NCBI GenBank assembly: GCA_003133665.1
Contig: PKYK01000023.1
Coordinates: forward strand, 62,001 to 126,000
Origin: Acidimicrobiaceae bacterium
Lineage (GTDB): Bacteria > Actinomycetota > Acidimicrobiia > Acidimicrobiales > RAAP-2
Direction of reading: 5' to 3'
Length of the DNA stretch: 64,000 nucleotides
A program made the translations under genes and the position numbers. Below are positions 35,216 to 43,945 of this stretch, in pieces (within the stretch, counting starts at the first letter, position 1; each line of letters opens with the position of its first letter). Under the pieces are notes generated by a model, which made no database searches, had not been told where the DNA came from, and saw only the letters and a list, made by a program, of their open reading frames with translations.

Positions 35216-37090
35216 CTATCTCTGGATATATCGCACCACGCACAGTCTCCCATCGGCCAGAGCGATGGTGAAAGTGAAGAGGCCGTTGCGCGACCGCGGC
35301 TTTACCGTCACTTTCAAGGAAAGCATCGTGCCGTTGTCCTTCGTCACCAGAGCGACTGTGCCGTTATGGCTCGTGACCAATGGTCGTCCAAAGAAGCCCG
35401 CGCCCGCGATCCTCATTGCCACCGTCTTGCCAGCTACGGCGTGGCCAACAGCTCGGTACGCCACCGGGAGAGCAACGCTCAGAGTTGGGGTCGGGGCGGC
35501 CCCACTGACTCGGAGGTTGAAGAAGAACGTCCCCGTGTCGCCGCTCGCGTCGCTCATGGTGCCGCGCACTACATACGAGCCCAGCGCCACGGTGCCGCTC
35601 GTCGCGATCAGGCCCGTCGGCGAAACCGTCAGATACGGCGCACCGGTCGTCTGCACGAAGGTCACTGGTCCGCCGCTTCCGGTGACGGCGAGTTGACTAG
35701 TGAAGGTGGCAAATGCAGCGGTCGATGTTGATGCCGAGTTAGGGGAGCTTTGGGTCATCGTGCCGACCTTGAGGTTGAAGAAGAACGTCCCCATGTCGCC
35801 GCTCGCGTCACTCATCGTGCCGCGCACTACATACGAGCCCAGCGCCAGGGTGCCGCTCGTCGCGATCAGGCCCGTCGGCGAAACGGTCATGGTTGGAGCA
35901 CCGGTGGTCTGTACGAAGGTCACTGGTCCGCTGCTACCGGTGACGGCGAGCTGATTGGTGAAGGTGGCTGATGCCGGCACCGTCACCGATGCCGAGGTAT
36001 GAGCGTTTTGCGTCAGAGTGCCGACGGCAAGGGTGAAGGCAAACGTCCCGCTGTCGCCATTCGTGTCGCTCGTCGTGCCGCTCGCCGTGTAGGTCCCTGC
36101 CGTCAACGTGCCGTCCGTCGCGATCAGGCCCGTCGGCGAGACAGTCAGATACGGCGCGCCGGTTGTCTGCACGTACGCGACCGTTGCGGCGTCGCCTGCG
36201 ACAGCGAGCTGTTGGGTGAACGTAACCGCAGTTGCGACCGACACCGGCATTGAAATTGGCGTACTCAACAACGGACACACGTAGTCACCATCCAATCCGT
36301 TCAATGGATACTGGATCATGGCCACCCGACCGCCGGTGAACGAGGCCGAAGCGCAGGCCGCCTGCGCCGCGGTCAACGTTGCGTAACCAGGCATCCACCC
36401 TTGTGTCGCCGCGAAGGTCGAACCCGTTGCCCCCATGATGGCTCTGAACTGCGGGACATTGCTGTAGATGCCGACGAACGCAACACCGACACTCTTGAAG
36501 TACGCAAGTTCACCGGACAAAACTGCTTGATCATTCGCGTACGACGCACTCGTCGGCCCAGTATTCGTTCGCAAGGATTCCCAAGCGTTGCCGGTTTCGA
36601 CGTCTAACCACCATCGCGCTCCCTTCGCGGCGGCCAAGGGCGAAGGTGATCCGATCTGGGTTTCGGCGGCGACCGCACCGTGAAGCGATCCCTGCGCCGC
36701 GTTCCAGCCGTAGTCGAATGAGCACGCTTCCGAGTCCGCCCCGGAACAGAGATGCGGAGCCTGCTGATTGATTGGCCAGCTTGGATTATTGGCCGGTCCC
36801 GGATTATCGACATTGGAGTAGAACTGGGGAGACGCCGTCAGGGCCCCCTTGGCCCACTGGAGTTCGCTCGCCAAGCACGGGTTGGTGGAAAATGAATGCC
36901 CGTCGTTGACCCCGATGACGCCAAAGCCGGGCGGCGCTGGAAAGTGACCTCCGCATTGCGGCCAACTGATGTCAAAGCCAATCGACGTCGAGGGCGTGGG
37001 CGAACTCGCCCCCGCCAAATTGGGAGCCGCGACCAGTCCTGTGAAGGCGAGCACTGCGGCGACGAGAACTCTCGTCGAATGAGGATGCAC
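35216..37090 (-). CDS. Secreted GH25-like (DUF1906-type) protein with tandem Ig-like repeats
   Basis: Exported protein of 624 aa. GTG 37090 precedes a signal peptide (VLVAAVLAFTGLVAAPNLAG). Residues about 35-275 form a lysozyme-like/DUF1906 TIM-barrel domain (IGFDISWPQCGG, ARWWLDVETGNAW, GVAFVGIYSNVPQF, MIQYPLNGLDGDYVCP). Three tandem 86-residue repeats follow, each with TTGAP-TVSPTGLIAT and DTGTFFF-like segments. A C-terminal adhesion-like domain ends the chain. The last two repeats are nearly identical at DNA level, implying recent duplication. Only gene between tRNA-like copies 6 and 7. Confidence 0.82.
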   Translation of the reverse strand: MHPHSTRVLVAAVLAFTGLVAAPNLAGASSPTPSTSIGFDISWPQCGGHFPAPPGFGVIGVNDGHSFSTNPCLASELQWAKGALTASPQFYSNVDNPGPANNPSWPINQQAPHLCSGADSEACSFDYGWNAAQGSLHGAVAAETQIGSPSPLAAAKGARWWLDVETGNAWESLRTNTGPTSASYANDQAVLSGELAYFKSVGVAFVGIYSNVPQFRAIMGATGSTFAATQGWMPGYATLTAAQAACASASFTGGRVAMIQYPLNGLDGDYVCPLLSTPISMPVSVATAVTFTQQLAVAGDAATVAYVQTTGAPYLTVSPTGLIATDGTLTAGTYTASGTTSDTNGDSGTFAFTLAVGTLTQNAHTSASVTVPASATFTNQLAVTGSSGPVTFVQTTGAPTMTVSPTGLIATSGTLALGSYVVRGTMSDASGDMGTFFFNLKVGTMTQSSPNSASTSTAAFATFTSQLAVTGSGGPVTFVQTTGAPYLTVSPTGLIATSGTVALGSYVVRGTMSDASGDTGTFFFNLRVSGAAPTPTLSVALPVAYRAVGHAVAGKTVAMRIAGAGFFGRPLVTSHNGTVALVTKDNGTMLSLKVTVKPRSRNGLFTFTIALADGRLCVVRYIQR

Positions 37091-37149
37091 GTCAGTAAAG
37101 GCTAGACCGCTGAAGCTCGATCATCGCCAGTTTCTGAGAAGTTCATCTC

Positions 37150-37560
37150 TTCGCAATGATGAAGTCCGAGTCTCTTCCATTCGTCAGTACACGTATGGTC
37201 TCAAGCGAGATGGCGACGTTGCGTCCGGGCTGAATCGCGCCGAAGAAGTGAGACACGAGAATCCCTGAGATTCGGGCGCTGGCAGGGCGGACGCACATGA
37301 CGTCACCGGCATCTCGGAAGGAACAAAAGGAGTGCCTTGTGCGCCAGCGCAAATGGTGCTCGATTGAATCAGCTGCCAGTGAATCCCACGGTTTGTCCCA
37401 CCGACCAGTCCAACGCCACCGGACGAATCCGATCGTCCGCGTCCCTCTTTCATTTCCAAGGCGCCGGGATCGAGACGCAGGCGGCCACCAGCAATGCAAA
37501 GGGCTTTGGAACGTCGTCAACCATTCACTTCGAACAAATCCCACGATTCATCCCAAGCCT
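37150..37560. repeat. Repeat unit type A around tRNA-like copy 7; interval 37091-37802 has no gene
   Basis: Homologous to 11360-11790: GCTGAATCGCGCCG, GGCGGACGCA, GAATCCCACGG, CCAACGCCACCGGACGAATCCGA, then the element, then CAAAGGG-TTTGGAAC and AAATCCCACG. Nothing convincing is encoded; 37561-37802 shows no gene either. Confidence 0.7.
37447..37490 (+). repeat. tRNA 3'-half-like element, copy 7 (decayed)
   Basis: Reads CCAAGGCG, CCGGG-ATCGAGA-CGCAG (stem broken), GCGGCC and ACCA with one acceptor base lost. It is more decayed than copies 1-6. Confidence 0.65.
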
Positions 37561-37802
37561 TGAGACCACGGGTCGTTTCTTTCACAAGAAGGTCGCGAAT
37601 CGACCTGACTGTTTGGTCGCCACGATTCATTGACACATCTCCAACATCATTCGACCTCCACGTGAATCTCAACGGTCGCATCGTTGAGAAGTTGAATCAA
37701 AACTCTCCGCCTTCGGAAGGATTTCTGTCAACGCAGAACCCGGGGCGAATCGGACTTCCCCTTCTCTCGAAAATGATCACCACCGGAGAGAGCCACCAAC
37801 TC

Positions 37803-38153
37803 CTACCTCTTTAGCTGCAACCACACGGCGACGAGAGCGATGACGAGAATGAAGAATGCCGGTGCAAAGACCTTGAACTTGTCATTCACTCGGAGGTGTG
37901 AGACTGCGGCTCCTACGAAGTAGGCCGCTAGGCAGATTGCCGAAACTCGGCCGAGGGACTTGTTCGCCAGACCAATTAGCAATCCAAGCCCACCCGCTAT
38001 CTCGAGTACGGCCAGAATCGGAATTTGGGAGTCCTTAACTCCAACATGTCTCATTCTGTCGATGACTTGAGGCGACTTTCTCAACTTTCCAGTTCCCGAT
38101 GCCAACACAATCAACGCCAGCACCACGGAAAGGACGATCATTGCAGTTTTCAC
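37803..38153 (-). CDS. DoxX-family membrane protein
   Basis: Four-helix membrane protein of 116 aa. GTG 38153 follows AGGA by 7 nt. The family pattern is seen in VLALIVLASGTGKL, VLEIAGGLGLLIGL and FILVIALVAVWL. DoxX-like proteins are linked to redox stress and thiol or quinone metabolism. The azoreductase-like gene upstream on the same strand fits such a role, but the 94-bp gap leaves operon status open. Confidence 0.85.
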   Translation of the reverse strand: MKTAMIVLSVVLALIVLASGTGKLRKSPQVIDRMRHVGVKDSQIPILAVLEIAGGLGLLIGLANKSLGRVSAICLAAYFVGAAVSHLRVNDKFKVFAPAFFILVIALVAVWLQLKR

Positions 38154-38247
38154 TCAGGATTCCTCGTCTATTTGTGTTCCCTTATTGGGCCAACATCCAA
38201 TCCCGCTGGATCGAGGTGAGGCGCACTTCGACCCAATCGGTTGATTC

Positions 38248-38898
38248 CTACCGCCCAGAGACGCCCGACAGGTGACGTCCGTGATCGGCCGCCAGACGCT
38301 CCGCGTCACGACGCATCTGCGCTGCGAGATCGATGAACTGGTCCAGCGCCGGATTCACCCCGGCCAACGTGAACTCCGCCTCGACCACTCGTAGATCAAG
38401 TCCCCAGACGTCTTCAAGAATGCGACGGATCCAACCAGAAGCGTGGTCCCAGCCTTCCCTCGGCGTGCCGGGTCCGTACGCGCCGCCGCGCACCACAGCG
38501 AGTACCGCTGGCTTGCCATTCAGTGGCCGCGCTGCGCCGCTGGCCAAGCGGGGATCGGTCAGAGCGATGTCGACCCACGCCTTGAAGTGCTGCGAGACGC
38601 CGAAGTTGTAGAGGGGAATAGCGAACAGCAGGGCTTCCGCAGCGAGAAGTTCGTCGACGAGAGTCGCGGCCAACGTGACAGCCACTCGCTGTTCGGGGCT
38701 TTGAGCACTCGGCTCCATTCCACTCGCCGAGACTGCGAGCGCCCAGGCGTTCGAGGGGAGTGGCTCGAGCCCGACGTGGCGGCGAGTGATATCAGCGTCA
38801 GGGTCACCTGCGCGCCATGAATCCTCGACGAGGTCGGCGATTGCTCGGCTGACCGAGCCTTCAGCACGGATGCTGGCGTCGAGTCGGTATAAAGACAT
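38248..38898 (-). CDS. FMN-dependent NADH-azoreductase-like flavoprotein
   Basis: Flavodoxin-fold quinone/azo reductase of 216 aa. The N-terminal phosphate loop is LDASIRAEGSVSRAIAD. AIPLYNFGVSQHFKAWVDI and VRGGAYGPGTPREGWDHA are AzoR family marks, and FTLAGVNPALD is the usual C-terminal element. It is divergent from an HxlR-type regulator, the common arrangement for regulated azoreductases and quinone reductases. Confidence 0.9.
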   Translation of the reverse strand: MSLYRLDASIRAEGSVSRAIADLVEDSWRAGDPDADITRRHVGLEPLPSNAWALAVSASGMEPSAQSPEQRVAVTLAATLVDELLAAEALLFAIPLYNFGVSQHFKAWVDIALTDPRLASGAARPLNGKPAVLAVVRGGAYGPGTPREGWDHASGWIRRILEDVWGLDLRVVEAEFTLAGVNPALDQFIDLAAQMRRDAERLAADHGRHLSGVSGR

Positions 38899-38935
38899 TG
38901 ATGGCTCCTAGTCGGTGAGGGACGTTTGGACTTTC

Positions 38936-38956
38936 ATAATACATGGTGCTTGTAAT
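38936..38956. promoter_or_regulatory. Candidate HxlR operator between azoreductase and regulator genes
   Basis: The AT-rich stretch ATACATGGTGCTTGTAAT contains imperfect inverted half-sites (TACATG and CTTGTA) centred between the two divergent genes. HxlR proteins bind similar dyads. Confidence 0.4.
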
Positions 38957-38980
38957 AACAAAGCCGCTTGTCTTGATGAA

Positions 38981-39397
38981 GTGGGTAGTAGCGTTGGCTC
39001 AGTGGGAACCAGCGAGACGATCAAGAGCCAGTCAACCGGTCCGGGCACTCAAGGGTCTGGCGCGGAGCTGCCGAAGTCCTGCGACGCCGCGCTGGCTCAA
39101 GCATTCAAGTTCCTCGGCAAGCGCTGGAGCGGCGTGATTCTTGGAACGCTTACCAACGGGCCGGCTGGCTTCGCCGAGCTCAAGCGCAGCGTCAGTGGGA
39201 TCAGCGACTCGGTCTTGTCGGAGCGCCTGACTGAGCTCCAGGGCGCCGGTCTCGTCATCCGCTCGGTCGAACCCGGTCCGCCGGTCTCGGTTTCCTACGG
39301 CTTGTCCGAGGCCGGGGCGGCGCTCATCCCGGCGATGCATGCGCTCAGCGCATGGGCTTCCGAGAATCTGCCCGACGCAAGTCCGGTTTCGCGATAG
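38981..39397 (+). CDS. HxlR-family transcriptional regulator
   Basis: Winged-helix regulator of 138 aa. Core motifs are CDAALAQAFKFLGKRWSGVIL, GPAGFAELKRSVSGISDSVL and LTELQGAGLVIRSVEPGPPVS. GTG 38981 is preferred because a longer start at 38915 would put the operator-like dyad inside the coding region. The sensing Cys is probably the one before DAALAQ. Likely controls the divergent azoreductase gene and itself. Confidence 0.9.
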   Translation: MGSSVGSVGTSETIKSQSTGPGTQGSGAELPKSCDAALAQAFKFLGKRWSGVILGTLTNGPAGFAELKRSVSGISDSVLSERLTELQGAGLVIRSVEPGPPVSVSYGLSEAGAALIPAMHALSAWASENLPDASPVSR

Positions 39398-39411
39398 GAA
39401 AGAAGACATTG

Positions 39412-40167
39412 ATGGGTAGACAGTTAGAGGCGCTTCGTTCCTCGGTGGAACACTTGCGCGCCGTCGTTCAACGAATCGATCCCACGAGATTCGATTCACC
39501 GGCCTATCCAACCAAGTGGTCAATCGCCGACGTCCTTTCGCACATCGGCTCTGGCGCCGTCATCCTGACGCGACGATTCGACGATATCGTCGAAGGCCGA
39601 GCGACCGACGAGAACTTCAATCAGTCGGTCTGGGACGAGTGGAACGCGAAGCCGCCTTCGGCGCTGGTCGCCGATGCGCTCATTGCAGACGACGCGCTGC
39701 TTGAACGTCTCGAATCGCTCCAGAACGATCGACGAGACCAGTTCCAGTTCCCGATGGGTCCGATGAACTTGGACTTCGCGGGCTTTGTGGGGCTCCGTCT
39801 CAACGAGCATGTGCTTCACACCTGGGACGTCGAGGTCGCGCTTGATCCCGCGGCAACCCTTCCGAGCGAAGCGACCGGCGCGGTAATCGACAACCTAGAG
39901 ATGATCGTTCGGTTCGCCGGCAAGCCGTCTGGCGAAGGGCACGTCTTGCACGTGCACGCGATCGATCCATCTCGCAACTTCAAACTCACTTTCGGCGCGG
40001 ACTCGGTAGATCTCTCCTCGAGCGAGCCAGACGGCGACGTGGATCTGGAGATCCCGGCCGAGTCATTTGTGCGCTTGATCTACGGCCGCCTCGACCCGAG
40101 CCACACACCATCTGCTGTCAATGACCGTCACCTTGATGAGCTAAGGCGGGCCTTCCCCGGAATATAG
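39412..40167 (+). CDS. Mycothiol-dependent maleylpyruvate isomerase/DinB-like protein
   Basis: Four-helix-bundle metal-binding protein of 251 aa. WSIADVLSHIGSGAVILTRR provides the first His, and RLNEHVLHTWDVEVAL the Glu/His pair typical of the MDMPI-N fold (TIGR03083-type). The C-terminal half is an SCP2-like domain (FKLTFGADSVDL, ESFVRLIYGRLD). ATG 39412 follows AGGAAAGAAG, 14 bp after the regulator stop, so the genes are co-transcribed. Presence of this family suggests a mycothiol-using organism. Confidence 0.85.
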   Translation: MGRQLEALRSSVEHLRAVVQRIDPTRFDSPAYPTKWSIADVLSHIGSGAVILTRRFDDIVEGRATDENFNQSVWDEWNAKPPSALVADALIADDALLERLESLQNDRRDQFQFPMGPMNLDFAGFVGLRLNEHVLHTWDVEVALDPAATLPSEATGAVIDNLEMIVRFAGKPSGEGHVLHVHAIDPSRNFKLTFGADSVDLSSSEPDGDVDLEIPAESFVRLIYGRLDPSHTPSAVNDRHLDELRRAFPGI

Positions 40168-40260
40168 ACGTCAGTGCTAATGATGAGAATGACGATGACT
40201 ACGCCAAGAACTACGTGGCAAGCGACGCAAGATGCGACTGACGGCCAGAAGGGCTGAGCA

Positions 40261-40441
40261 ATGGAGATCGGCGTCTACAGTTTCCAACGTGCAGCGGAAC
40301 GCCGGCGGCACTCTGGGATCGACGGCGCAAGCTATTCGCAACCTCCTCGAGGCGATTTGCCTGGCCGACGAAGTTGGACTCGACTACTTCGGAGTCGGTG
40401 AACACCACACGCAAACGATGCCCGTGAATAAGTCACAATGA
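40261..40441 (+). pseudogene. Frameshifted N-terminal fragment of a luciferase-like (LLM) monooxygenase
   Basis: ATG 40261 starts MEIGVYSF, then the frame shifts and continues [20 protein letters not shown] and [17 protein letters not shown], ending at a stop after about 60 residues. This is the start of a flavin-dependent LLM-class oxidoreductase (normally about 340 aa). The rest of the gene is absent, so it is a recent truncation with near-consensus residues left. Confidence 0.8.
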
Positions 40442-40530
40442 TGTGTTGTTTCACAGGCCATTCACATTTTCGACCGTAAGACTTGGTGTCGTTCGAGAAC
40501 ATCTCGAACGAACGCAACGAAGGGATCACA

Positions 40531-41151
40531 ATGTACAAGAACAAAACGAAAGCCGTCCGTCGCGTAGCCGTGGCCGCCACCCTCAGTTTGGGGCTTGCGG
40601 CAAGCGCAGTCAGTATCGCAGCAGCCCACGGCTCGAATCACTCGGGTCATGGCAACAGCAGCCTCTCGTTGACCATGTCGAACCGGGTCGAGGGCGTCGT
40701 TCAGGCCTACGCCGCCGGTACGTCGATCTCAGTGTTGACCAAGGGCAGCACAACCCCGACGCTGTACGCGCTTGACGCCACCACGACCATCGCTGGTCTG
40801 GCGACGGGCGCTACCGCTCCGGCCGTGAACGACAACGTCGACCTGGTGCTATCAACCACGACCCCCGTCATCGTGACCTCGATCAAGGTCGACGCCGCAC
40901 AGCTGATCAGCGACGAAGCACAAGGCAACGAAGAGCCCGGCGACCACGGTTTCTCAAACGCCCGTAGCCATTCCGGGGACGAGGGTTCCACCAGTCTCGG
41001 TTTCGGTCACGGTGAGTCCAGCGACCAGGGTTTTGTCGGTGTCGAATTCGCCAACGGCGATTCCAGCCACCAGGGTGCCAACGGTACCGGTTTCGAGAAC
41101 AGCGGTTCGAACAACGGCAGTTGGTCAATGAACGGGAACTTCCGCAACTAG
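40531..41151 (+). CDS. Secreted protein with DUF5666-like domain and Gly/Ser/His tail
   Basis: Exported protein of 206 aa. ATG 40531 follows GAAGGGATC and precedes a signal peptide (VAVAATLSLGLAASAVSIAAA). A short DUF5666-like beta domain (VEGVVQAYAAGTSISVLTKG to IVTSIKVD) is followed by imperfect 13-15-residue repeats rich in Gly, Ser, His and Asn (GFGHGESSDQGF, EFANGDSSHQGA). The domain resembles that of the exporter-operon protein at 6.4 kb. A strong inverted repeat follows the gene. Confidence 0.7.
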   Translation: MYKNKTKAVRRVAVAATLSLGLAASAVSIAAAHGSNHSGHGNSSLSLTMSNRVEGVVQAYAAGTSISVLTKGSTTPTLYALDATTTIAGLATGATAPAVNDNVDLVLSTTTPVIVTSIKVDAAQLISDEAQGNEEPGDHGFSNARSHSGDEGSTSLGFGHGESSDQGFVGVEFANGDSSHQGANGTGFENSGSNNGSWSMNGNFRN

Positions 41152-41167
41152 GGCAGTTCGGTCGTAG

Positions 41168-41230
41168 ACAGCGCATCCAGTCACCCTTCGATACCGAACA
41201 GTGGTACCGCCGGGTGACTGGATGCGCTGT
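41168..41230 (+). terminator. 19-bp perfect stem-loop after the DUF5666-type gene
   Basis: ACAGCGCATCCAGTCACCC (41168-41186) pairs exactly with 41212-41230, with a 25-nt loop, 17 bp after the stop codon. Only TTT follows, so it may terminate or protect the mRNA. Such a long perfect stem is unusual in this window. The region 41231-41499 has no supportable gene. Confidence 0.65.
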
Positions 41231-41499
41231 TTGTGCGGAGGAATCATGATCCCACCCTGGGCAGTCGGTGCGTTGAAGCCGAAGTGACGCCGAGTACCCA
41301 CGTGCCGCATCGGGGCACGATTTCGTCAAGGACCCGCACTCGGACCCTGCGGAGCAAGCAGCCCTTTGAGACTCGCCGTCGGCTCGGCAAGGTACCAGCG
41401 TCTATTGCGCTGACGCGCTGGACCACACCGAGTTTCCGGGAGGCAAGATCGTCCGAAAGACCATCTGCTCCTCCCCCAGACGCAAGTCAAACACCTCGC

Positions 41500-41715
41500 C
41501 GCCAGCCCATCGAAACTGAATACTGCCTACACCTCGAAATGAACCTCCGTGACTAGCCAATCGTCTCGCCACGAATTCAAACCGGAGCGGACTTCAGCGA
41601 AGGTTGGCAGGCAATCCACTTGTTCTGGCCAGGATTTTTGAACCTTGAGCGACATCCCGGAACACTGGTGAGTAACTCCCAAGTTCCCGGGATCGAGACC
41701 CGGGCGGCCCGCCGG
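41500..41715. repeat. Type-B flank plus tRNA-like element, copy 8 (element 41675-41715)
   Basis: CGAAACTGAATACTG, CTAGCCAATCGTCTCGCCACG and TTGAGCGACATCCCGGAACACT match the flank of copy 6. The element reads CTCCCAAGTTC, CCGGG-ATCGAGA-CCCGG, GCGGCCC and GCCG. Reverse-strand reading shows a frame-shifted version of the small ORF at 31.4 kb (for example GLNSWRDDWL). No gene in 41716-41994. Confidence 0.7.
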
Positions 41716-41994
41716 ATCCCTGTGATAGTTCGGGTCATCTTGGACGAGTCACCTCCGAGACACCCGCTGCCCACCTTCGACCGATGCTTGACACGGTCTC
41801 GGGCGTCCCTTGACACCAGGTTCGCCACCGACATCTGCTCCAAGGGTGCCGGAGGTGGCCAGATGCTTTGGGAGTCAAGCGGAACGGAGCAGCGTTGGGC
41901 GCTGCTGAGCGATGAATCAATCGCCCGGTAGTCCAGTTTCTCGGTAGTCTCACAGAGAAGATTGAACGACAGACCACGAAAAGGGGGACGGCAG

Positions 41995-43212
41995 ATGCCA
42001 GGAAACCGCGCCGTTGCATACGTCGGGCCGAACGAGGTGGAGGTCCAGTCGATTGACTATCCAAAACTGGAACTGACGGGTGGCCCAGGAGTCAACCCGG
42101 CGAACGTGGGGCGAAAGTGCCCCCACGGTGTGATCCTGAAGGTGGTTGCAACCAACATCTGCGGGAGCGACCAGCACATGGTGAGGGGTCGGACCACGGC
42201 GCCGGCTGGTCTCGTCCTCGGACACGAGATCACCGGGGAAGTAGTTGAGGCTGGACCGGGCGTGGAGTTCATCAAGGTCGGTGACATCGTTTCCGCGCCG
42301 TTCAACATCGCGTGCGGAAGGTGCCGCTTCTGCAAGGAAGGCAAGACCGGCATCTGCCTCAACGTCAACCCGGATCGCCCTGGCTCGGCCTACGGGTACG
42401 TCGACATGGGCGGTTGGGTCGGCGGCCAGGCTCAGTACGTCATGGTGCCCTACGCGGACTTCAACCTTCTGAAGTTCCCCGACAAGGACCAGGCGATGGA
42501 GAAGATCCTCGACCTGACGATGCTGTCGGACATCTTCCCAACCGGCTACCACGGTGCCTATACGGCCGGCGTCACCACCGGGTCGACCGTCTACATTGCG
42601 GGAGCGGGCCCGGTTGGGCTCGCCTCTGCGTACTCCTCGCTGCTCCTCGGTGCGGCCGTCGTCATCGTGGGTGACATGAATCCCGATCGCCTCGCCCAAG
42701 CGCGTAGTTTCGGCTGCGAGACCGTCGACCTGAGTGGCGACACACCACTCATCGACATGGTGGCCGAGATCCTGGGCGTCCCGGAAGTGGACTCGGCCGT
42801 CGACTGCGTCGGTTTCGAGGCGCGCGGGCACGGTGCCGGAGCCGGGGAAGCGCCGGCCACGGTGTTGAACGACATCATGACGGTCGCGGCCGCGGGTGCG
42901 AGTCTGGGGATTCCCGGGCTCTACGTCACCGGCGACCCGGGGGGGGTTGACGAGGACGCCAAGGTCGGCTCGCTCCGCGTGCGACTCGGCCTCGGTTGGG
43001 CCAAGTCCCATTCGTTCACGACGGGCCAGTGCCCCGTGATGAAGTACAACCATCGGCTGATGATGGCAATTCTCCACGACCGAGCCCACATCGCCAAAGC
43101 GGTCAACGCGACGGTGATCCCGCTCGAGAAGGCGGCCGAGGGATACCGGGATTTTGACAAGGGCGTGGCCCGGAAGTTCGTCCTGGACCCCAACAACCTC
43201 CTTGGTGGATGA
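41995..43212 (+). CDS. Zn-dependent alcohol dehydrogenase, glutathione-independent formaldehyde dehydrogenase type
   Basis: Oxidoreductase of 405 aa resembling Pseudomonas PFDH/formaldehyde dismutase. ATG 41995 follows AAGGGGGA. Catalytic zinc site: NICGSDQHM and GHEITGEV; structural zinc Cys cluster: CGRCRFCKEGKTGIC. NAD-binding Gly motif: GAGPVGLASAYSS. The extra GGPGVNPANVGRKCPHG near the start and the SDIFPTGYHGAY stretch are typical of this subgroup. It would oxidise or dismutate formaldehyde. Only gene between tRNA-like copies 8 and 9. Confidence 0.9.
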   Translation: MPGNRAVAYVGPNEVEVQSIDYPKLELTGGPGVNPANVGRKCPHGVILKVVATNICGSDQHMVRGRTTAPAGLVLGHEITGEVVEAGPGVEFIKVGDIVSAPFNIACGRCRFCKEGKTGICLNVNPDRPGSAYGYVDMGGWVGGQAQYVMVPYADFNLLKFPDKDQAMEKILDLTMLSDIFPTGYHGAYTAGVTTGSTVYIAGAGPVGLASAYSSLLLGAAVVIVGDMNPDRLAQARSFGCETVDLSGDTPLIDMVAEILGVPEVDSAVDCVGFEARGHGAGAGEAPATVLNDIMTVAAAGASLGIPGLYVTGDPGGVDEDAKVGSLRVRLGLGWAKSHSFTTGQCPVMKYNHRLMMAILHDRAHIAKAVNATVIPLEKAAEGYRDFDKGVARKFVLDPNNLLGG

Positions 43213-43220
43213 GGGTGGCT

Positions 43221-43676
43221 CTAGTTACGTGCTGAGCGGACTGGGGTAGTTGCAACATGAGGGTCACGGTCCCGCAGCGCGAATACGGTCTGGCCCGACG
43301 AATGCTCACCGCACACCGATTCGGCGATCCACCTCAGCAGCGTCTGCGCCTCCTCAAGAGTCACCACTCCGCCAGACCGGTGAATCACCCGGGCTCTGAG
43401 GTCGCTTCTCTTCGCCCAGGGCCTCTCCTTCGTGGAGTTCCACTCCTCACCGTCACTCCATCGAAGGCGGTGGGTGGCAGCACCTCCCCGCGAATTCTCT
43501 GACAGCTGATCGGTCAGCCACGAAACCAGATCTGGGAGAACTCCCGGAGGCGTCGATGAAGGACCTACTTCGCTGGACCGGCAGATCTGGATGTTGAGCG
43601 GCAACACCGGACGCTTGTGCAGGACTCCCGAGGTGCGGGGAGCGAGACCCGGGCGGCCCCCTGATCCCGCGATCAC
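43221..43676 (-). pseudogene. Extended version of type-B small ORF (decayed, starts in tRNA-like element)
   Basis: Open reverse frame of 151 codons. LNIQICRSSEVGPSSTPPGVL, LVSWLTDQLSENS and RLRWSDGEEW parallel the 31.4-kb ORF, while the distal part (VVTLEEAQTLLRWIAES) is unique here. Its apparent start lies in the tRNA-like copy 9, whose reverse strand gives spurious GRPGLxP-type residues. Probably a decayed gene fragment. No other gene is seen in 43213-43945. Confidence 0.3.
43624..43663 (+). repeat. tRNA 3'-half-like element, copy 9 (decayed)
   Basis: GGACTCCCGAGGTG, CGGGG-AGCGAGA-CCCGG, GCGGCCC and CCTG. Flanked upstream (43500-43620) by type-B sequence: GGACCGGCAGATCTGGAT and TTGAGCGGCAACACCGGA. 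Confidence 0.65.
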
Positions 43677-43945
43677 GCCCCATCGACTATCCGAGTTCGG
43701 GCAGTGTCAAGCTCAGCGCCAGCATCGAGCTTCGAGTCGGGCCGAGCCACGGTTGTTGGATTTGAGACCCCTACCTGGCGTTGAACGCCGCCGAGCCTTT
43801 GAACCGTATGGTGTGGGCCGAGCGTCGGCAGTCCCCGTTCAGACTCTCGCTTCCCCGGATCATCAAGGCAACCGTGACCGCAACGAGCCGGTGTCACCGG
43901 GAGCCACAGGGATTGACCCCGCTTCTTTGACGAGCGAGTCTCACA

